64,000 nt of DNA from Asterias amurensis (Eukaryota > Echinodermata > Asteroidea > Forcipulatida > Asteriidae), in assembly GCF_032118995.1 (NCBI RefSeq), contig NC_092654.1:8874284-8938283 (forward strand). Reading direction: 5' to 3'. Under the pieces are notes generated by a model. That model saw only the letters and a list, made by a program, of their open reading frames with translations, was not told the origin of the DNA and searched no databases. The position numbers and the translations under genes are program-made. Positions within the stretch are counted from its first letter, which is position 1. Each line of letters opens with the position of its first letter. Of this stretch, positions 56,443 to 64,000 are shown in pieces.

Positions 56443-56798
56443 ATTCATAAATACCTCAGACAGTTTCGCTATTCCTATTGGTGGAGAGCGCGTCACGTGG
56501 GTGTGTATAAACCTTTGTTTAAGACCGGTAAAAAGTGTTAATTCACCTTTTCTTTTAAGACATTCCTATTGGTCGAGAGCAACGGCTGAAACAGTTGTGC
56601 CACATCACGCGATACGCGCGACACGCACAGCATTCCCTTATAAGGAGTTGTTTACCCGAGGGCGGCGGAGGGCTTTACCATTTCATAGCTAGAGGGGTGT
56701 TGTGTTGAAAGAAATCATTTAACAATTAATTTTTGCATTTATTTTACTTTTCGACCAAAAAGTGATGACGTTTTTGACCGAAAAGGTATTTATGAATG
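56443..56798 (+). repeat. DNA-element copy with ends ttcataaatacct / aggtatttatgaa
   Basis: Shares its first 60 bases with 4931-5290 and ends in the inverted motif aaaaggtatttatgaatggg. The middle is CpG-rich (cacgcgatacgcgcgacacg). Confidence 0.7.
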
Positions 56799-56814
56799 GG
56801 AATCAAAGTGTGTT

Positions 56815-56965
56815 GAATCGGTTTTCAACTAGTGGTTTAAACCCGCCGAGGCCTGGTTCTTTATAATTTACCTCGACTTCGTCTCGGTAAAATTATCAAG
56901 AACCAGGCCTCGTTGGGATTAAACCACTTGTTGAAAACCTCTTCACCACACATTGATTCCCTTAG
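56815..56965. repeat. Palindromic element with ggtttaaaccc / aaccaggcctcg
   Basis: The arms ttttcaactagtggtttaaa and tttaaccacttgttgaaaac-type sequence pair around tacctcgacttcgtctcggta. One arm is also found at 19420-19480. Confidence 0.75.
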
Positions 56966-57080
56966 TTATACACTTCATGAGTTTGAATCCCGTCCCAGTA
57001 ATAATTATGCCTGTGATTTTTTTCACAGAACCCGGGAAAGTACTCGGTTTACAGCGCTAACACAAATTGAATTGGTGTAG
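56965..57080 (+). repeat. SINE-C tail
   Basis: Begins gagtttgaatcccgtccca (B-box-like) and has gggaaagtactcggtttaca then gcgctaac, like 19245-19385. Confidence 0.6.
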
Positions 57081-57539
57081 ATGGGTAAAACCAGCATGAA
57101 TATTCCTTTTTACAATGCAAATTTAACATACTATTAAATTATACACTTACTATTGAAATTTCTTTGAAATTTTATCTCCTTTGGCATTGAATATTAATTA
57201 AGACTAATTAAAATATAATTTACTTCCTCGATGCATTGTTTCTGCTTGTTGTTCCCCAAGGTCAATGAAGTAGTTATATTGCCTACAACATATGGACTAC
57301 AGTGCCGCGGTGTAGAGTGTTCTAAATCCCAATAGTAATATAATATCCATTGTAATAAATCTATTATTGAGCAAAATGATAATGGTATTTATTATGTATG
57401 CTTCAATGTATAATCATAGAGGTATAATACATTGAATTGTAAACACAATACAATATGTTTTTTTCACACCCATCCCCTGTGGGCATACCTTCAGTTTGAC
57501 ATTTGGACCAAAGGAAGCTTTTCAGCTCATCAGGGTCAA

Positions 57540-57770
57540 ATTTCTTCATAGAGCTGCTAAGCACAAAAATTTGCTTTAGCATGAAATTCTTGCCTTGATA
57601 AAAACAGGATAAAATTTCCACATTATTTTCAGAATAAGCAAACAACAGGTGAATATTAGTGACAACAATATGCAACACACGGAAATTGGGCTGGTTATCC
57701 TGTTTTTATCAAGGAAGAAATTTCTTGCTAAGCAAATTTTTGTGCTAAGCAGTTCTATGAAATTGGGCCC
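57540..57770. repeat. MITE family 5 copy
   Basis: Starts tttcttcatagagctgctaa and ends ttctatgaaattgggccc. The aaatttgctttagcatgaaa inner repeats are present. Confidence 0.85.
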
Positions 57771-57991
57771 AGCTGTTTTCCTAGTTTTTCGTATCTATTA
57801 ATAATAGTGTCCTACTGTGACAGGTGGAAATTTATGGTTTTGTTTTTCTCTGTTTAAGTTGTTTAATTCCCTTTGATTAAAGCAAAGAGGTAGACCTCCA
57901 TGGTTTTACTCTGTTATAATTTTCTTTTTCATTCATGCCATTATATTAAAAAAAAAAACCCCCAGATTATTGGATCTATGTGAACATTTAT

Positions 57992-58376
57992 TTAAAGGAA
58001 CGTTACAGAATGGGTAAGAAACAAGAATCGTGAAGATCACAGATTTACATAAAACTTACACGGTCTAATGATAATGATAGTAGAAAACATCCCTTGAAAT
58101 ATTTCTGTCTGAAATTTCATATTTGATGAGAAATAAATAATCTAACTTCGCGTTTGGAGTTTATCGCTCAGTAAGCGTTTTATAAATTTTTTGTTTTGGC
58201 ATCGATGCAATGCAAAATTTGTAATCGGTTTTTCACTATTCTCTCGTGAGCCAGATGGCCGATCGATCTCAAACTTCTACAGGATTGTCAGTTTATGTAC
58301 ATTGTGGATTACATAACGTGCTTACACTGCCAGCAACGTTTTTGCTAGCAAAACCAATTCTGTAATGTTCCTTTAA
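57992..58376. repeat. MITE family 6 copy, complete
   Basis: Ends ttaaaggaacgttacagaat and attctgtaatgttcctttaa. About 385 bases, very similar to 50722-51102. Confidence 0.92.
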
Positions 58377-58599
58377 GGGTCTCTGGGTGCATATGATTAA
58401 GCTTTGTTAAAATCAAATGGAGCTAAACAACTGAAGCAGAGAGAACAAAACCATTCATTTATCACCTGTCACACTAAGAAAACTGAAAAAAACACTACAC
58501 ATGTCTATTTTATTGAATGTAAAATTTTATTGTATGCAAAGCATCTGTACAAAATATTTGTATTTTTTACGGAGTGGGAATTTTATATTGTAACATACA

Positions 58600-58960
58600 T
58601 TTCAATTCAATTCAATAACTTATTTGTCCAACACAAAGGTAAAAATGGAAAATTTACATGTCAAAACATTGATAAAAAGCTCCAAAACAGAACACTAAAA
58701 GAATACGGAAAGAATGATAAAACTACATTTAAACATACAATGATAAAAGATAAAATAAAAGACAAAAGAACCAAACAGAAAGACACCACATATGCAAAAA
58801 CTGGCCAAACCTCTCTCCCACAAGCCATAGATAAAAAAATAATTGGTAAAAACCCATTAAGAATCATTACAAACTCTATGAGTTTATATACATTCCTGTA
58901 ACTGGTGGTTCGTCCGCTGTTGGTTTTGAACAATAAATACAATACAATACAATATCAGTC
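58600..58960 (+). repeat. Retroelement end with ATACA tail
   Basis: Begins with an attcaattcaataacttatt run and ends ttgaacaataaatacaatac followed by ATACA units, typical of a LINE or SINE 3' tail. The A-rich middle is open in one frame but has no recognisable protein. Confidence 0.5.
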
Positions 58961-59184
58961 TGAATAATTATTTGTATGTCCAATTGTGGGAAGTGTAAAG
59001 GGACATTGAGAACAAAAGGAAGGAAGTTGTAATTATGATATGATTCCTGTGTAGTTATACAATTCATTTATTATGGTTTATATCTCATAGTGATGATAGA
59101 GTTTATGACTTGTGTCATAGCTCGGCATATAATCGTGATCATAACTATGAAATATTGATCTCTTAATTATGACTAGTGCTATTT

Positions 59185-59460
59185 AAAGGCACTGGACGCG
59201 TTTGGTAATTGTCAAAGACCAGTATTCTCACTTGGTGCATCCCAACATTATGCATACAATAACAAGGCTGTGAAAATTTGGACTCAATTGGTCATTGAAG
59301 TTGCAAGAAAATGATGAAAGAAAATCACAACTGTTGTAGTGTGCTTTCAGATAGGAATAAAAGGCTTCTGACCAGAAAGTCTTTTATTATTTTAGTGAGA
59401 AATCATCATTTAAGTCATAACAAGGACTTGTACTGAGTCATAATTATGAGTAATTAAAAG
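59185..59460 (+). repeat. MITE family 1 copy, right end lost, alternative centre
   Basis: Starts ttaaaggcactggacgcgtt. The centre is aaggcttctgaccagaaagtctt, after which the copy fades into tcataattatgac repeats. Confidence 0.8.
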
Positions 59461-59756
59461 TCATAATTATGACTTTGAATTTCCATTCTTTCTAGTATCA
59501 GTGTTGTCCTTTTAAAACTTCCATAAACTACCAAAGTGAGGGCTTTGGAAGGATAGGGGCCGGTATGCCCTCAAAGAGGGCTAATTATTAGGTCATTCAC
59601 TTCAATTTTATAACTTCCAAACAACTTGGTGTGAAATGACATAGGAGAAGAGGATTTTGGAAGCTTTATTGTAACATTTTAGAAAACTATAACCACAATG
59701 ATGACTTATGACTTGGTGAAGGTCTTTTTTTTTTTTTCTTTTTTTTTTTTTTTTTA

Positions 59757-59795
59757 GCCTTCGAGAAAGACTCTGATAGGGTCAAAACGTCAGGC
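59757..59795 (+). repeat. Hammerhead-like fold, altered core (family T)
   Basis: GCCT, TCGAGAAA, the hairpin GACTC/GGGTC, AAAACGTC, AGGC: the outer stem is perfect and the inner stem has five pairs. A poly-T tract lies just before it (59727-59755). Confidence 0.55.
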
Positions 59796-59874
59796 CATTA
59801 ACTATTTTTTGCACAAATTATAATTGTGAGTTATCAATCATATTTATATGCAATTTATATATTATGACTTGTTT

Positions 59875-60597
59875 AAATAAGAATAAGAATAAGAATAAGA
59901 ATAAGAATAAGAATAAGAATAAGAATAAGAATAAGAATAAGAATAAGAATAAGAATAAGAATAAGAATAAGAATAAGAATAAGAATAAGAATAAGAATAA
60001 GAATAAGAATAAGAATAAGAATAAGAATAAGAATAAGAATAAGAATAAGAATAAGAATAAGAATAAGAATAAGAATAAGAATAAGAATAAGAATAAGAAT
60101 AAGAATAAGAATAAGAATAAGAATAAGAATAAGAATACGAATAAGAATAAGAATAAGAATAAGAATAAGAATAAGAAGAGTAAGAATAATAAGAATTATA
60201 AGAATTATAAGAATAATAAGAATAATAAGAATAATAAGAATAAGAATAAGAATAAGAATAAGAATAATTATAAGAATAATAAGAATAAGAATAAGAATAA
60301 GAATAAGAATAAGAATAAGAATAAGAATAAGAATAAGAATAAGAATAATTATAAGAATAATAAGAATAAGAATAAGAATAAGAATAAGAATAAGAATAAG
60401 AATAAGAATAAGAATAAGAATAAGAATAAGGATAAGGATAAGAATAAGAATAAGAATAATAAGAATAATAAGAGTAATAAGAATAATAAGAATAATAAGA
60501 ATAATAAGAATAAGAATAAGAATAAGAATAAGAATAAGAATAAGAATAAGAATAAGAATAAGAATAAGAATAAGAATAAGAATAAGAATAAGAATAC
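59875..60597 (+). repeat. GAATAA hexanucleotide array, about 720 bases
   Basis: About 120 units, mostly AAGAAT, interrupted by AATAATAAG variants between 60175 and 60510. All apparent proteins across it (Asn-Lys, Tyr-Ser, Ile-Leu repeats) are artefacts of the six-base period. Confidence 0.97.
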
Positions 60598-60660
60598 TTG
60601 TAATGCGCACATACCCCCCACCCTGATGGGTGTTCAAGGCGCAGTAAATCCAAAAAACAA
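60598..60660 (-). repeat. SINE tail fragment at the end of the hexamer array
   Basis: Minus strand reads tactgcgccttgaacaccca...gggtatgtgcgcattacaag, a variant of the SINE-A end. The hexamer array therefore probably grew from the A/T-rich tail of this SINE. Confidence 0.55.
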
Positions 60661-61405
60661 AACATAACATACTTATTTATCCCAATGTCCCTAGTGTTGT
60701 TTTCATGCTTTGCAGTGGAGTGAAGCCGGTTAAAAGTGTAATATAATATAATTTATGAGTTTAATCTAAATTCCAACTTGAACAAAATATGCTGTGCTTG
60801 CATAGCTTTGAAGTTAAACAAATTATAAACTTCGGAGAAAATAAGTTCGAATATTCCTATTGCTTGCTTTTCTTTGGAGCAACTATTAAAAAGTGCATTT
60901 GATTTCGCAATCAGGTTTTGTTGAGTTGGATTATGTTTCATGTCAATGGTTTAAATTTAAACCCATGAGGAAGGAACATGGCTGTCTGATATATATTTAA
61001 TCAATATATTGATTAAATATATTTATTTTCACAGAGCATTAGAAACAGCTTATACAAAGAATAAGCATAGTTATTGATCTGTTTCCGCCAACATAATTGA
61101 AAACAGACAAATTATGATAGCATCATTATTCCAGTGTCCTTCTGTGGTATAGCAATTTGTGTCAATCTGTGTGTAAATTTGATTTGGTGACTAAAACAAA
61201 CGACCGCATGTGTCGCCACTTAAGAACCTAACACAGCTGTTGCAGCATGCCTAGCCTGAACTCGCCTACTGTGGTATATATAAAGCACTACTGAGGGTAA
61301 AGTCCAGGTTAGTATTATTACATCTGTCAATCTCTTGTCACGTATACTGTTAATTTTTATTTGAAGTGGTTACTCATTCATGCGAATGGGGATAGGCGTA
61401 GATTA
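60661..61405. other. Gene-free stretch
   Basis: Contains a palindrome (atatatttaatcaatatatt region, 60988-61025) and a TATA-like ggtatatataaagcac at about 61273. The latter could be a core promoter, but no exon downstream supports it. Confidence 0.3.
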
Positions 61406-61407
61406 TT

Positions 61408-61772
61408 AAAGGCCATAGGCACTTGTAATTACTCAAAATATTTGTTAGCATAGAAACTGACTTGGTAATGAGCAATGGGGAGCTGTTGATAGTTAAAAAC
61501 ATTGTGAGAAATGGAACCCTTGACTCTTGAGAAAGAGTAATTTCTCACTCAAATAATAAAATACTTTGGATGGAAGCGTTTTATTTGCACATGAAAGCAC
61601 ACAAAGTTGTGCAACATGTGTTTTTTTTTTTCATTTTTAATATTTTCTTTCAACTTCGATGACCAATTGAGCCCAAATTTCTACAGGTTTTTAATTTAGT
61701 TTATGCATATATTGAGATACACCAAGGGAGAACGGTATTTGACAATTGCCAAAGGAGTCCGTGCCTTTAAGA
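61408..61772 (-). repeat. MITE family 1 copy, diverged, alternative centre
   Basis: Starts ttaaaggccataggcacttg and ends aaaggagtccgtgcctttaa. A further short remnant lies at 61822-61957. Confidence 0.75.
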
Positions 61773-61821
61773 ATAGGTTGTGGGAAAAATATCGTACTGC
61801 TTGGTAAAACTTTACAAAGTC

Positions 61822-61957
61822 AAAGGCACTGGAAACTATTGGTTATTTAAAATAATTTTTAGCATAACTTATCAATGTTCACAGAGTAATGTATGCATTT
61901 TTGGGACCAAGTGAGAATACTGGCCTTTGACAATTACAAAAGGTCAGTGCCCTTAAA
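61822..61957. repeat. MITE family 1 internal-deletion remnant
   Basis: Only the two ends remain (caaaggcactggaaactatt and tttgacaattacaaaaggtc), about 135 bases. Confidence 0.6.
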
Positions 61958-63463
61958 ATCCCTTTTCATATTTGAGTATCGAAGTGTATTCACGCTTTCA
62001 TGCAACTTCAACTTGTGAAATCCAGGCTCAAATGTGTCAACCGTTTGAACTAAACTATAACCTTTCCGCCATCGAGATTTGTTTTACGACATGATTACAA
62101 TCGAAAGTAAACAAGGAACAGGTAAGGCAGGGGCAGAACAACTCAAAACGGAAGTAAATATTTTGTTAGGGTCGAGGGAAGAAATTCAATAATCAAACAC
62201 GTATGTTATGTGAGGAGTTCAATACTTAACTATCTGTGGACATTTTTTTTGTAAATCATTTAGATAAGAATTAATTATAAATAGTAAACGTGCGGATACA
62301 CAACCATGGAGTAAAATATCTTTTTGATGAGTGTTGGCTCTGGAGAGCCGTCTATGGTGTCGACGTTTCGAACAGCGCACACTGCTAGTCTTCAAGATAA
62401 ACGAGATTTTGTACACATGGTTATATACCCGCAAATTTACTAGTTTACTATCTTATCTTATTTAATTTTCACACGCATGGGATGCAAAGCTTCAAACACC
62501 ACTTAAAAAATGATTTTTTTTTCCAGAATAAAAAAACAAACCAGCGAAATATTGTTTTTTTTGTATAACCCGCGTATAGTAGCCTAATGGATAAACCCAG
62601 GCAAACTGACGATCAAATAGGAGCCATCTGTTTTCTTGCGGGCAGATGCAAATGTGTGGACTGTATTTGCGAAGAGACAAAATAAACTTGTACTTTGCTC
62701 ATGTTTAAAAAATCCTTAGGCGTGTACGCTCTTCTTACTATGTATTTTTTTGTTTTTCAATCGATCAGTATTTGATCAGCGCAAAGCGAGATGCGAGGTT
62801 GCCATGGTTTCAAGGGGCTCTTAGTACAATATTGGGAATATACTTATTTAGGCAGTGTATTTAGGTCAATAAGCAAAACAGGCTCACGGAATATAAAGAT
62901 AAAGACATGACTTCTAAAATAACATTTCACAATATAAAACTGCCTGGGGTTGACGCAGAGTCTCGTGGTCATTCTACCACACAATGATAAAATCAACAAA
63001 ATTTAAAATATGCACACCAAGGCCGTTTGTTAAACCAGAACTGCATAATGCATTAGAGTCACGTGCATATTAATCTGTACCCGAAAGTAGTTCCCCATTT
63101 CTTCATCTTTATATGCGGAAGTAGACTTGAATTCTCTGAATGCTTTCAGTTTGTTTCTCTCTCAGTGTAATTCACTAGTTGTTATTTATGTACCTTAGCG
63201 TCACCTTTTCTCTGAACATTTTAAGACAAATAGTTGCGGATTGATACTAGCTTTTGCAGTTAATTTTAGAAACACCTGTTTATGTGAACGGGTCGCGAAT
63301 TTACACGTACGTGTATTATGTGCATGTATATACATACAGTGCATTGCAGTTTACATTGAAAACTACGTGTGCGTAGAGCCATTTAAAGAACGCATTGCTT
63401 GTGTGTGGACGCCAGGTAATTGGTGAAAATTCTCCCTAAAAGAAACCAACCAACAATCTCAAC
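61958..63463. other. Upstream flank of the tetraspanin gene
   Basis: No other coding evidence. A minus-strand hammerhead-like remnant lies at 62361-62397 (TTGAAGA, hairpin AGCAG/CTGTT, CGAAAC). The block 63060-63250, with cttcatctttatatgcgga, is a reasonable promoter region for the gene that starts at 63464. Confidence 0.35.
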
Positions 63464-63529
63464 ATGGCAGCCGAAGGAGGCTCAAAAGTCATCAAGTACT
63501 TGATGTTCTTCTTCAATTTTATCTTTTTT
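63464..63529 (+). CDS. Tetraspanin, first coding exon only
   Basis: Twenty-two codons (MAAEGGSKVIKYLMFFFNFI then FF) followed by a consensus donor gtaagt in phase 0. The pattern M-x-x-E/K-G-G-x-K-x-x-K-Y-L-x-F-x-F-N-F-I-F and an intron exactly after it are what CD9, CD81 and CD63-type tetraspanins show, where the exon ends midway through the first membrane helix. Tetraspanins have four membrane helices and organise membrane microdomains. The cysteine that usually precedes this helix and is palmitoylated is replaced by Val here. The rest of the gene lies beyond the window, so the subfamily cannot be given. Confidence 0.8.
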
Positions 63530-63706
63530 GTAAGTATGTTTATAGTTGGAACAGATTGTGAAATATGTGACAACTCCCCACTTTTTCCCAGCCCATCCTA
63601 CTTAACATAAAACCTGTCATACGAACTTGTATTGGGCCAATCTGTGCGCAAGCAACCAGCCCGTACCTGTCGTTTTAGAACTTGTTTTGAGAAAGAATTT
63701 TTGGAT

Positions 63707-63831
63707 AACTTTCCGTATGGCGCCACCACTTTTTCACCTTTTTTTACAAAACGGGATATCTCATTGAGGTAAATTAGATACTATATTATTTCATATCGAA
63801 TGAAAAAGTGGTGGCGCCATACGGAAACTTT
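63707..63831. repeat. Palindromic element with ends ttccgtatggcgccacca
   Basis: The arms tttccgtatggcgccaccac and gtggtggcgccatacggaaa are perfect inverted copies about 27 bases long, 125 bases from end to end, in the first intron of the tetraspanin gene. Confidence 0.9.
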
Positions 63832-63982
63832 TCCATTGAAGTAGAAATATTGCAGGAATTTCAATAATTGTTTCAAAGTACAAAAAATACTAGGTAGATG
63901 CTGACTCTGTATTAAAACAAACCGTCCGACAAACAAGCAAACAAAAGCACAACAGTTTAGTTTTACATGTTTTTGGTGTGTG

Positions 63983-64000
63983 TGGGGGGGGGGGGGGGGG
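63983..64000 (+). repeat. Poly-G run at the window edge
   Basis: A run of G after tgtgtgtg, continuing out of the window. Confidence 0.9.

Noticed and set aside
58404-58901. 165-codon plus-strand frame rich in Lys, Asn and Thr
   Set aside because: It spans the tail of a MITE junction and a retroelement end with ATACA tail. Composition follows the A-richness and no family is recognisable.
59862-60670. Four overlapping open frames of 90-267 codons of Asn-Lys, Tyr-Ser, Ile-Leu or Phe-Leu
   Set aside because: All are readings of the GAATAA hexamer array.

Overview
The window looks like animal nuclear DNA, most likely echinoderm and possibly a sea star. Genes are split by GT-AG introns, the DNA is AT-rich, most introns are packed with short inverted-repeat elements and tRNA-derived SINEs, and the protein-coding exons have clear animal relatives. 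The species call is an inference from repeat style and gene content, not a match. Exon structures were built by hand: each join keeps reading frame and each CDS length divides by three.

Layout. (1) 1-7578: no supported gene, mostly repeats. (2) 7579-19780, plus: a ten-exon gene for a 599-residue single-pass membrane protein with an acidic N-terminal arm carrying two PPxY motifs, one transmembrane helix, an SPFH/band-7 (prohibitin-homology) domain interrupted by a six-cysteine loop, and a helical tail. (3) 24699-31329, minus: a six-exon gene for a second, compact SPFH protein of 301 residues. The two SPFH genes face each other tail to tail. (4) 34343-37453, minus: RWDD3 (RSUME), five exons, 279 residues. 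(5) 37603-55467, plus: a twelve-exon, 1180-residue coiled-coil protein that best fits CCDC14, a centriolar satellite protein. Its start codon lies 149 bases from that of RWDD3, so the pair probably shares a two-way promoter. (6) 63464 to the window edge, plus: the first coding exon of a tetraspanin.

The rest is repeats. At least six families of short inverted-repeat (MITE-like) elements are each present in two or more copies; one, with TIR ggcagtggacactattgg, has about 17. There are several tRNA-headed SINE families, a LINE 3' end, Penelope-like retroelement fragments, a 36-bp satellite of 14 copies, a 44-bp array just after the stop codon of the first SPFH gene, a 92-bp array, and about 720 bases of a GAATAA repeat. 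Several Penelope-linked pieces carry hammerhead-ribozyme-like cores, and one recurrent relative keeps the fold but has an altered core.

The most interesting candidate system is the facing SPFH pair. Two different band-7 proteins, each with one membrane helix and a helical tail, are the ingredients from which HflK/HflC and prohibitin PHB1/PHB2 build mixed ring or cage complexes. One member here adds a possible NEDD4-type ubiquitin-ligase docking arm and a cysteine-rich loop. That they work together is inference from adjacency and family.
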